Shown here: piece by piece, positions 1-7,115 of the stretch
How positions within the stretch are numbered: the first letter of the stretch is position 1
Layout: every line of letters starts with the position of its first letter
The notes under the pieces: generated by a model
The model's database searches: none
Seen by the model: the letters and a program-made list of their open reading frames with translations, nothing else
Told to the model about the DNA's origin: nothing
Translations under genes and position numbers: made by a program
Source of the DNA: Pseudomonadota bacterium
GTDB taxonomy: Bacteria; Pseudomonadota; Gammaproteobacteria; Steroidobacterales; Steroidobacteraceae
Length of the DNA stretch: 64,000 nucleotides
NCBI GenBank assembly: GCA_023423065.1
Contig: JAFAGC010000010.1
Coordinates: 62,001 to 126,000, forward strand
Direction of reading: 5' to 3'

Positions 1-520
1 CCATGAGCGTCAGGCTTTCGGATTGTCCCGAGCACAGGAAAAAGTCGGGACGCGAGCCTTCGAGGGCGAAGCCCGCCTTGAGGAACGCGCGCTCGCTGCC
101 CTTGTTGCTTGCATAACATCCGGCGGTGAGCTTGCGAAGTCCGAGCTCGTCGCGCGCGATCTCCACGACACGCCTGATGGCGCGCGTTCCGATCCCGCGC
201 CCCTGCATGGTCGGATCACCGATGAGGATGCCGACCTCGGCGCGCTGATGGGTGCGGTTAATCTCGAGCTTGATGTTGCCCACGTGTTTTCCCGACTCGC
301 GCGCGCGCACGCCCAGGAACAACACGTCGGGATTTGCGAGACAGTTCGCGACGAATTCACGCACGCTCTTCTCGTCGTGCGTGACGAACCGGCTTTCGAG
401 GAAGCGGTTCATGTCGGGATCGTTGAGCCAAGCGACGTAGTCGGTGCTCACGTGCGATGGCTCGAGCAGGAACAGCTCGATCGCGTCATCCTGCCAGTTC
501 GGTGACGGAGTCAGGTGCAT
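1..520 (-). CDS. GNAT-family N-acetyltransferase (PseH-like candidate), cut by window edge
   Basis: The protein starts MHLTPSPNWQDDAIELFLLE and runs off the left edge after about 173 residues. It has a GNAT fold of the RimJ/RimL type: the acetyl-CoA loop QGRGIGT lies near residue 112, followed by a C-terminal strand-helix carrying YASNKGSERAFLKAGF. Its ATG shares one base with the hisF stop (TGATG), so it is translationally coupled to the amidotransferase genes. In Campylobacter jejuni a PseH acetyltransferase sits beside hisF, hisH and pseA. By that synteny this enzyme could N-acetylate the 4-amino group of the UDP-sugar made by PseB and PseC. The acetyltransferase family is clear from sequence; the substrate is inferred from context. 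Confidence 0.8.
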   Translation of the reverse strand, partial: MHLTPSPNWQDDAIELFLLEPSHVSTDYVAWLNDPDMNRFLESRFVTHDEKSVREFVANCLANPDVLFLGVRARESGKHVGNIKLEINRTHQRAEVGILIGDPTMQGRGIGTRAIRRVVEIARDELGLRKLTAGCYASNKGSERAFLKAGFALEGSRPDFFLCSGQSESLTLM

Positions 521-1323
521 CAGGTCTCCATCCGGATGGGAATGCCGGCATTGCGGACGTGGGCGCGCGTCTGAATGGGATTCTGGTCGCGGAGCGCGAA
601 GAACGTCCCGGCCGACACGGCCTCGGCGTGGCCGCGCGCGAATCCCTCGATGAAATGTTCGGCGCGGCCGCAGCCGCCCGAGAGAATCACGGGGATGGGC
701 ACGCGCTCGGCGATCCGGGCGCACACTTCGTGGTTAAGTCCCTCCCCGGTGCCGTCGCGGTCCGCATCCGTGATGAGTATTTCGCCCGCGCCGAGCTCCG
801 CGACCCGCATCGCGAACTGCACGGCGTCGTGAGCCGTCGCGCGTTTCGCGCCGTCGACGTGCACGCGCGGGACACCCGACTCGTCCGTGCGGAAGTCGAT
901 CGACACCACGACACATTGCGCGCCGAAGCGCCGCGCGGCCTCGCTGATGAGCGCGGGTGTTTCGACCGCCTGCGTGTTGATAGTGACCTTGTCGGCGCCA
1001 GCCTCGAGCAGCCGATGAAAATCGTCCACGTGGCGCACGCCGCCGCCCACGGCGAGCGGCATGAAGGTTTCGGCCGCGAGTCGCTCTATGAGGCCCAACA
1101 TGACTTCGTCGCCGGCGATCGGCGTGCCGTCGATGTTGAGCACGATGAGCTCGTCAGCCATCTGGGCTTCGTAGATCTTCGCCTGCGAAACGGCGTCACC
1201 GACTTCGACGGAACGTTCGTAGCGATGCGTCGTCACAAGCACGGGGCGCACGACGCGCCCCAGCTGCCGATGTTTGATGAGCAACTTCGGAATCAGTCGC
1301 TTCTTGAGCGAAGTGGCACTCAT
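520..1323 (-). CDS. hisF2: HisF-like synthase subunit of a sugar amidotransferase system
   Basis: A 267-aa beta/alpha-barrel protein of the HisF family. It differs from histidine-pathway HisF at the first strand: canonical HisF has a catalytic Asp in a PCLDV-type motif, whereas this protein reads RLIPKLLIKHR. The second catalytic Asp is kept in SIDFR. Loss of the first Asp is typical of the surface-sugar paralogues (HisF2 of Pseudomonas O-antigen loci). These are thought to channel ammonia from HisH to the PseA/WbpG enzyme rather than make imidazole glycerol phosphate. The start overlaps the hisH stop as ATGA and the stop overlaps the next gene as TGATG, so the three are coupled. Confidence 0.85.
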   Translation of the reverse strand: MSATSLKKRLIPKLLIKHRQLGRVVRPVLVTTHRYERSVEVGDAVSQAKIYEAQMADELIVLNIDGTPIAGDEVMLGLIERLAAETFMPLAVGGGVRHVDDFHRLLEAGADKVTINTQAVETPALISEAARRFGAQCVVVSIDFRTDESGVPRVHVDGAKRATAHDAVQFAMRVAELGAGEILITDADRDGTGEGLNHEVCARIAERVPIPVILSGGCGRAEHFIEGFARGHAEAVSAGTFFALRDQNPIQTRAHVRNAGIPIRMET

Positions 1324-1946
1324 TGGCGCAGGAAATTCTCGATGAGCCGGAGGCCCGCGGTCTGGCTCTTTTCCGGATGGAACTGCACTGCGATCACGTT
1401 TTCGCGCTGGATGATGGCGCTGAATTCCTCACCATGCCGGCAGATGCCGATGGCGCGGCCATGGGTCGGCTCGCCGTACGCAAAGCTGTGATCGAAGTAG
1501 AAGTCGGCGGCGAACCCCGCGGGGAAATCACACCAAGCCTCCGCGAATCGAACCGTGTTCCAGCCGACGTGCGGAACGCGCACGCCCGGCGCGCCGCGAA
1601 ACATGCGCACCTGCCCGCCGATCCATCCGAGCCCGCCTGCGCCCGGAGATTCCTCGCTGCCATCGGCCATGAGCTGCATGCCGACGCAGATTCCGAGCAG
1701 CGGCTTGCGGCGCGTGAACGCCCAGTCATCGAGAGCCGAACGCAATTCCGTCGCCGCGAGTTTCTCGGCGCAGAAACCGAATGCGCCTACGCCCGGCAAC
1801 ACCACGTGAGTGCAATCCGCTAGATCGCTCTCCTGTTTGACGCGCACGACGGAGGCTCCCACGTGCGCAAAGGAATTCTCGATCGATTGAACGTTGCCTG
1901 CCTTGTAGTCGACCAATCCGACCACGCGGCGGGTTCCGGCGGCCAC
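1320..1946 (-). CDS. hisH2: HisH-like glutamine amidotransferase subunit
   Basis: A 208-aa class I glutamine amidotransferase. The nucleophile elbow GICVGMQL carries the catalytic Cys and HPEKS near the C-terminus gives the catalytic His and Glu, so glutaminase activity looks intact. It begins with GTG at 1946, two bases after the pseA-like stop, and overlaps hisF by ATGA. Position between a PseA/WbpG-type synthetase and a HisF paralogue lacking one catalytic Asp indicates that its ammonia feeds acetamidino-sugar formation rather than histidine synthesis. No other histidine genes are in the window. Confidence 0.87.
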   Translation of the reverse strand: MAAGTRRVVGLVDYKAGNVQSIENSFAHVGASVVRVKQESDLADCTHVVLPGVGAFGFCAEKLAATELRSALDDWAFTRRKPLLGICVGMQLMADGSEESPGAGGLGWIGGQVRMFRGAPGVRVPHVGWNTVRFAEAWCDFPAGFAADFYFDHSFAYGEPTHGRAIGICRHGEEFSAIIQRENVIAVQFHPEKSQTAGLRLIENFLRQ

Positions 1947-1948
1947 GT

Positions 1949-3157
1949 CTACCTCGCTGCGCTCTTGTCTGCCTGGCGTTGCCGCCAGCGTTCCAGCAAT
2001 GACTCCGCATCGATGCGCGCCATGGCGCCCGTGCGATTCCAGCGATCGAAGTCGGCCGTTTTCTCACCCGGCTTGACCGATGCTGGATCATGAACGTACG
2101 GACTCACCTGGTGCGACATCGCGACCTCGAGGAATTCCTCTTCCGTCAGGCCGATGAACTCGAGGAACAGGTCGAGGCTCGGTGGGCGTCTGCCCTCGTA
2201 CTCCGCGATCATCTGCGCGCCCTGCTCCTTCGTGAGCCGGCCATTCCTCACGTCCAGGGCGACGAGGTGGGTCGGGCGCGTATAACCACGCTTGATGAAC
2301 TTGATGTAGTCGCGTACGCCCTGCACGTAGCACTCGATCTTTTCGTACGTATACTGCGGCGGCACGTTCTCGACGCGGTCGCCGCGCCAACCCAGCTCGC
2401 GCTCGATGATGGCGGACTGGCTCTTCACATCCCACGGGATGTACGAGCCCAGGCAGACCGAGCGGTAGTTGAGCGCACGCAATTCCTTGAGCGGTGGATA
2501 GGAATAGGGCTTGAGGTCGCGCATGTCGACTTCGCCGTTGAGGCGCACGAACATGTCGTCGGCGCTGATGCCGAGGTTGACGTATCGGTTGAACCGCTTC
2601 TCGTCGACTTCCTCGGCCTGTTCGTAACTGAAGTACGCGGTGTACTCCGCGGACGGCTCGCCCCAGAAAATCAGCGGCACCTTTTTCTGAATCGCGACCC
2701 ACATCGGATAAGAGAAGATGCCCGTGTGGCAGTGCCAGCAGAAGTCGCCCTTCTCGAGGAAACTCTGCAGCATCAGCTTCTGAACGACGCGCCAGTTGGG
2801 AGTGAACGACATGTAGTCGACGCCGAGCGTGCGCATCGTGCGCTTCACGTTTTCTTCGAGGTTGGGTCGCATGAACCCGTGATCGAAGCGCACGACCAGC
2901 GGCTTGATGCCGTAGGTCTTCACCAGGTAATACAACGTCCAGGTGCTGTCCTTGCCGCCGCTGAACGGCACCAGGCAGTCGTAGTCGTATTTGCCGCGAT
3001 ACTCTTCGATCAGCGCGTCGAGCGCCTTCTTGCGATCAGTCCAGTCGATCTTTCCGCCCTTGAACTCGTGCTGGCGGCAGATGTTGCACACGCCCGCTTC
3101 ATCGAATGCGATCGTCTCGTGAGTCTCGGGCAGACCGCACCTTGTGCAGCGCTTCAT
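1949..3157 (-). CDS. pseA: N-acetyl sugar amidotransferase, PseA/WbpG/LegG family
   Basis: A 402-aa enzyme with an N-terminal zinc-binding pattern (Cys4, Cys7, Cys24, Cys27), a PP-loop ATP-pyrophosphatase motif SGGKDS at residues 66-71 and a further CWHC motif at 140-143. Family members activate an N-acetyl group with ATP and replace its oxygen by ammonia delivered by a HisH/HisF pair, giving an acetamidino sugar. The gene lies directly before hisH and hisF, as in C. jejuni pseA and P. aeruginosa wbpG. With PseB and PseC upstream, the likely product is an acetamidino derivative of pseudaminic acid. The family is certain; the exact sugar is inferred. Confidence 0.87.
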   Translation of the reverse strand: MKRCTRCGLPETHETIAFDEAGVCNICRQHEFKGGKIDWTDRKKALDALIEEYRGKYDYDCLVPFSGGKDSTWTLYYLVKTYGIKPLVVRFDHGFMRPNLEENVKRTMRTLGVDYMSFTPNWRVVQKLMLQSFLEKGDFCWHCHTGIFSYPMWVAIQKKVPLIFWGEPSAEYTAYFSYEQAEEVDEKRFNRYVNLGISADDMFVRLNGEVDMRDLKPYSYPPLKELRALNYRSVCLGSYIPWDVKSQSAIIERELGWRGDRVENVPPQYTYEKIECYVQGVRDYIKFIKRGYTRPTHLVALDVRNGRLTKEQGAQMIAEYEGRRPPSLDLFLEFIGLTEEEFLEVAMSHQVSPYVHDPASVKPGEKTADFDRWNRTGAMARIDAESLLERWRQRQADKSAAR

Positions 3158-3193
3158 CTAGGCTCCTTCAGATTCATGATCAATTCACCCGCG

Positions 3194-4057
3194 TCACTGG
3201 ACATTCCAGCGACGAGGGTCGACGACATCGGGATCGCGAACGGCGAGTGCCGGGTCGATGATCGGCCGTGCGCGTTTCCATGCCGCGACGATCTCGTGAA
3301 ACTGCTCGACACCATCCACCCCGACGACGCAGTACCGTACACCTCGCAGCGCCTTCACCGCTCCCAGCGCCGCCTCGAGGTTCGAGATTCCACGCGCCAA
3401 GCACCAATTCTTCCACGCCGCCAGCGGGCCCGCGGCGGCCGTGACCCGCTTCGCCGCCTCGCCCAGGGGCATGAGCAGGAGCCCTTGAAGGAAGGCGGAT
3501 CGGACATGGAGCTCGACGTCCTGCGATACCGGTGATTCGTCCAGGCGCTGGTCGAACGCATTTCCGGGAACCTGCGCGACGCTTACCGGATAGCGGGCAC
3601 TTACGACGTCCACTTCGCCAGGTCCGTAGGCCGAGACACCGAGCCTGAGGCCGCTGCCCCGGGCTTCCGCTTCGAGCGCCGCCCAGATCGCGTCACCGTT
3701 GGCTTCGAGCAGGTCATCGGCCCGATGGAACAGCAGCGTCTGGAGCCGGCCACCCAATCGCCCGATCGAACGCGCGGCGGATTGTTTCACGAATTCAGCG
3801 GCCTCGCTCGCCGAAACTCCGCGCGGAACCGCCGGAATCTTGGAAACGAAGCGGAATCGGGGATCCGTCGCCAGGCCCGGCAAACGGTTTTCGATATCGC
3901 CGTAACCGGGCGCCGTGTCGATGCAGGTTATCCCCTCGGCGGCGGCCTCTTCGAGGATGGCGGTAACTTCGGACTCGGCGACAGGCTTGCGTAGCCCGGA
4001 AATTCCGTATGCCAAGCCGAACTGGACGCTTCCCAGGGCGAGCTGCACCACGCTCAT
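3194..4057 (-). CDS. Aldo/keto reductase-family protein in sugar cluster
   Basis: A 287-aa aldo/keto reductase. DTAPGYGD supplies the family Asp and Tyr, VSKIP the Lys, and LLFHRADD the His of the catalytic tetrad. It overlaps the pseC stop by ATGA and stands 36 bases before pseA, so it belongs to the same transcript. AKR genes are seen within some legionaminic/pseudaminic acid and flagellin-glycosylation islands, but they are not one of the six core Pse steps. A role in reducing or tailoring a side chain or precursor is an inference; the substrate cannot be read from the sequence. Confidence 0.8.
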   Translation of the reverse strand: MSVVQLALGSVQFGLAYGISGLRKPVAESEVTAILEEAAAEGITCIDTAPGYGDIENRLPGLATDPRFRFVSKIPAVPRGVSASEAAEFVKQSAARSIGRLGGRLQTLLFHRADDLLEANGDAIWAALEAEARGSGLRLGVSAYGPGEVDVVSARYPVSVAQVPGNAFDQRLDESPVSQDVELHVRSAFLQGLLLMPLGEAAKRVTAAAGPLAAWKNWCLARGISNLEAALGAVKALRGVRYCVVGVDGVEQFHEIVAAWKRARPIIDPALAVRDPDVVDPRRWNVQ

Positions 4058-5208
4058 GCGCGCAGGCCCTTCTCCAGTTGCCGGATCACTTCCGTCTGAT
4101 CGTCGTTGGTCATCCCGAAATACACCGGGATGCTCAGCGCGCTCGCATAGTAGGCCTCAGCCACCGGAAATTGTCCCGGACGGAATCCGAGACGGCGGTA
4201 GTAAGGCTGCGTGTGCACCGGGATGTAGTGCACGTTGACGCCGATGCCGGCCGCGCGGAGGTGATCGAACAATTTCTTCCGTTCGATCGCGCCGCCCTCC
4301 ACCTGCACCACATAAAGGTGGAACGCGGATCCCGCATCCGGATGCTGATACGGCAACCGCAGCGGTAGCGCCGCGAGCTCCTCGTCATACCGCCGCGCGA
4401 TCTCGCGGCGTCGCGCGATGAAATCCGACAGCCTCGTCATCTGGCTGACGCCCAGCGCCGACTGCAGCTCCGTCATCCGGTAATTGAACCCGAGATCGAT
4501 CTGTTCGTAGTACCACTGCTCGTCGTGACCCGCGCTCAGCTCCGGTTTCGATCGCGTGATCCCGTGCGTGCGCAGGAGCTCCATGCGCCGCGCGAGCGTC
4601 GCGTCGTTGGTAACCGCCATTCCGCCTTCCGCGGTCGTCACGATCTTGACCGGATGAAAACTGAAAACGGTGATGTCGCTGAAGCTGCAATCGCCCACCG
4701 GCTTGCCGAGAAAGTCGCCACCGATCGCGTGTGACGCATCCTCGATCACGCGAAAGCCGTACTTTCCTGCGAGGCGCGCAATGGCCGCCATGTCGCAGCT
4801 CTGGCCCGCGAAGTGCACCGGCACGACAACCTTCGGCAGCGCGCCATTGCGTTTGGCCACCGTAAGCTTGGTCTCGAGTGCCTCGACCGACATATTGTAT
4901 GTGCGCTCGTCGATGTCGACGAAATCGACACGCGCGCCGCAATACAACGCGCAGTTCGAACTGGCGACGAACGTGTTCGGCACGGTCCACAATGTATCGC
5001 CCGGACCCAGGCCGAGCGCGAGACACGCAATGTGCAACGCGCTGGTCGCGCTGTTGACGGCGATGGCGTGCCGCGCGCCGCAGACGTCGAGCACCGCGCG
5101 TTCGAACCGCGGCACCTGCGGCCCCTGCGTCAGGAAATCGGACCGGAGGACCTCGACGACCGCTTTTACGTCAGCATCCGAGATCGACTGACGGCCATAC
5201 GGAATCAC
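4054..5208 (-). CDS. pseC: UDP-4-amino-4,6-dideoxy-N-acetyl-beta-L-altrosamine transaminase
   Basis: A 384-aa DegT/DnrJ-family PLP aminotransferase. Its N-terminus IPYGRQSISDADVKAVVEVL matches the PseC signature. The PLP-binding Lys is about residue 188 in FSFHPVKIVTTAEGG, and IEDASHAIGG provides the cofactor-stacking region. PseC aminates C4 of the keto sugar made by PseB. Translation begins with GTG at 5208, only six bases after the pseB stop, and the stop overlaps the aldo/keto reductase start. Immediate pairing with pseB makes the assignment strong. Confidence 0.9.
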   Translation of the reverse strand: MIPYGRQSISDADVKAVVEVLRSDFLTQGPQVPRFERAVLDVCGARHAIAVNSATSALHIACLALGLGPGDTLWTVPNTFVASSNCALYCGARVDFVDIDERTYNMSVEALETKLTVAKRNGALPKVVVPVHFAGQSCDMAAIARLAGKYGFRVIEDASHAIGGDFLGKPVGDCSFSDITVFSFHPVKIVTTAEGGMAVTNDATLARRMELLRTHGITRSKPELSAGHDEQWYYEQIDLGFNYRMTELQSALGVSQMTRLSDFIARRREIARRYDEELAALPLRLPYQHPDAGSAFHLYVVQVEGGAIERKKLFDHLRAAGIGVNVHYIPVHTQPYYRRLGFRPGQFPVAEAYYASALSIPVYFGMTNDDQTEVIRQLEKGLRA

Positions 5209-5214
5209 GTGCGC

Positions 5215-6228
5215 TCAAGCCTCGAAGTCGGGCGCGACGTGCGTCTTGATGAGATCCCTCAATTGCGTCACGGTCAGGAAGTGATCGTTGCGTCCGGAGT
5301 CATAGGCGAAGCCCGGCTCCACCGCCTTCACGCCCGCGCGCGACAGGTATTCGCGGCGCAGTGTCTCGTCCGCCGACGGCAGGATCGCGTAATACTTGCC
5401 GAGGTCCACGGTGTTGAAGCTGTCGCTCGCCGTGATCATCTCTTCGTGAATTTTCTCGCCGGGCCTCACGCCGACGATCCGATGCTCGCATTTTGGACCA
5501 ATCGCCTCCGCGACATCGATCACGCGGTAGGAAGGAATCTTCGGAACGAAGATCTCGCCGCCCAGCGCGTTCTCGAGCGCCCAAAGAACCATGTCGACAC
5601 CCTGCTCCAGGGAAATGTTGAAGCGCGTCATGTCGCGATCGGTGATCGGCAGGACTCCGCTGGGGCGCTTCGCGAGGAAGAACGGGATCAGTGATCCGCG
5701 GCTGCCCATCACGTTGCCATAACGGACGACGCTGAAGCGGATGTCGCGATGACCCTTGATGTTGTTGGCCGCGATGAACAGCTTGTCCGAGCAGAGCTTG
5801 GTCGCGCCGTACAGATTGATCGGCGCGGCGGCCTTGTCGGTAGACAGCGCGACGACCCGCTTCACGCCCGCATCGAGGGAGGCATCAATGAGGTTCTGTG
5901 CTCCCAGCACATTGGTCTTGATGCATTCGAAAGGGTTGTATTCCGCGGCCGGCACCTGCTTGAGCGCCGCGGCATGCACGACGATGTCGATGCCCTCGAG
6001 CGCTCGGCGCAGCCGGTCTGCGTCGCGGATGTCACCGATGAAGTAGCGCAGCATCGGATGCTCGGCGTCGCTGAACACCTGGTTCATCTCGAACTGCTTG
6101 AGCTCATCACGGCTGTATACGACCAGACGTTTGACCTCGTCTCGCATCCGCAGGATGCGATTCACGAACGCTCTTCCGAATGAACCGGTACCGCCGGTTA
6201 CCAGGATTCTCGATCCGCTCAGACTCAT
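5215..6228 (-). CDS. pseB: UDP-N-acetylglucosamine 4,6-dehydratase (inverting)
   Basis: A 337-aa short-chain dehydrogenase/reductase of the FlaA1/PseB type. TGGTGSFG at residues 11-18 binds NADP. The catalytic Asp-Lys pair lies in STDKAA (D131, K132) and the Tyr in YGATK (Y140). It performs the first step of pseudaminic acid synthesis, 4,6-dehydration with C5 inversion of UDP-GlcNAc. I chose the ATG at 6228 because it overlaps the wzz-like stop as ATGA and gives the canonical N-terminus. The open frame continues upstream to 6297 but that part lies inside the preceding gene. Confidence 0.92.
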   Translation of the reverse strand: MSLSGSRILVTGGTGSFGRAFVNRILRMRDEVKRLVVYSRDELKQFEMNQVFSDAEHPMLRYFIGDIRDADRLRRALEGIDIVVHAAALKQVPAAEYNPFECIKTNVLGAQNLIDASLDAGVKRVVALSTDKAAAPINLYGATKLCSDKLFIAANNIKGHRDIRFSVVRYGNVMGSRGSLIPFFLAKRPSGVLPITDRDMTRFNISLEQGVDMVLWALENALGGEIFVPKIPSYRVIDVAEAIGPKCEHRIVGVRPGEKIHEEMITASDSFNTVDLGKYYAILPSADETLRREYLSRAGVKAVEPGFAYDSGRNDHFLTVTQLRDLIKTHVAPDFEA

Positions 6229-7115
6229 GACTGATTTATTACCTTGCTTCTGATTCCACCGGGCCGCATGGCGGCCAGGAAAAATACGACGACGCACGCG
6301 AAGATGGATCCCACGATCGGCCCGAGCAGGACAAGGAGCATCTTGCGAGGGCTGGCTATGTCGCGGCGGTCCGGAGGCAGCGCCTTGTCCACCACGCGAA
6401 ACGCGAACTCGTTCGTGACGCTCGCCAGCATGCGCTCGTTGATCTGCGCCTCCATGAGGCGATTGATCGCCTGACGCGTTTCGATTGCCGAGGTGTTGGC
6501 CAGCTCCTGGTTGAGATAACGAATCGTACGCGTCGTGTGGTCGATCGTCCGTGTGCGCATCTCGGAATTCAGTCGCGCGATGAGCTCATTGGCCCATTCC
6601 GCGGCGCGCTCGCGATCGTGCCACTCGATCTGCAGGCTGATCAGGCCCGTAAGCTTGTCGCGCACGACCGAACGGACCCGGGTGTCGAAATACTTCGCGG
6701 CCTGGGCCAGGGTCGGCCACGAATCGCGCTCGCCTACCCACGACTTCGCGACCGGATCCCAGCGGTCGCGGAAGAGCTCCGGCATGAGATTGAGGTCGGT
6801 GATGAAACGTTCGGTGAACTCGCGCGAGCGAAGCACCGCGAGCGCCTCTTCTCCGGCCCGGTCCGCCCCGAAGCTCAGGCCCGCGAGCGATGCGAGACCG
6901 CCGAACGAACCCAGCGCGGCGCCGAGCCCGCCGCCGTCGCGCGTGGACGGCGCTTCCACGACCACGACCGTCGCGCGATACATCGGTGTCTTCAGGAACG
7001 CGACCGCGATGAACAATGCGGCAAAGATGCCGGAGATCAGGATGATCAACCAGCGTCGGCCCCAGAGGATTAACACCAGATCGCGCAGCTCGATTTCCGA
7101 CTGAGGGCTGTTCAT
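6225..7115 (-). CDS. Wzz/PCP-family chain-length determinant protein
   Basis: A 296-aa inner-membrane protein with a Wzz domain. One TM segment follows the short cytoplasmic N-terminus (about residues 20-42, LIILISGIFAALFIAVAF) and a second lies near residues 262-282 (LLVLLGPIVGSIFACVVVFF) after the proline-containing SPRKMLLVLL motif. The periplasmic part is helical. No C-terminal tyrosine-kinase domain is present, so it resembles PCP-1 or kinase-less PCP-2 proteins. It should set polysaccharide length or connect to the export channel encoded next door. The start overlaps the wza-like stop as TGATG and the stop overlaps pseB as ATGA. Confidence 0.85.
   Translation of the reverse strand: MNSPQSEIELRDLVLILWGRRWLIILISGIFAALFIAVAFLKTPMYRATVVVVEAPSTRDGGGLGAALGSFGGLASLAGLSFGADRAGEEALAVLRSREFTERFITDLNLMPELFRDRWDPVAKSWVGERDSWPTLAQAAKYFDTRVRSVVRDKLTGLISLQIEWHDRERAAEWANELIARLNSEMRTRTIDHTTRTIRYLNQELANTSAIETRQAINRLMEAQINERMLASVTNEFAFRVVDKALPPDRRDIASPRKMLLVLLGPIVGSIFACVVVFFLAAMRPGGIRSKVINQS

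Noticed and set aside
457..1491. Long plus-strand frame opposite hisF and hisH (344 codons).
   Set aside because: It is antisense to two well-supported genes and its translation has the Arg/Ala/His bias of a shadow frame.
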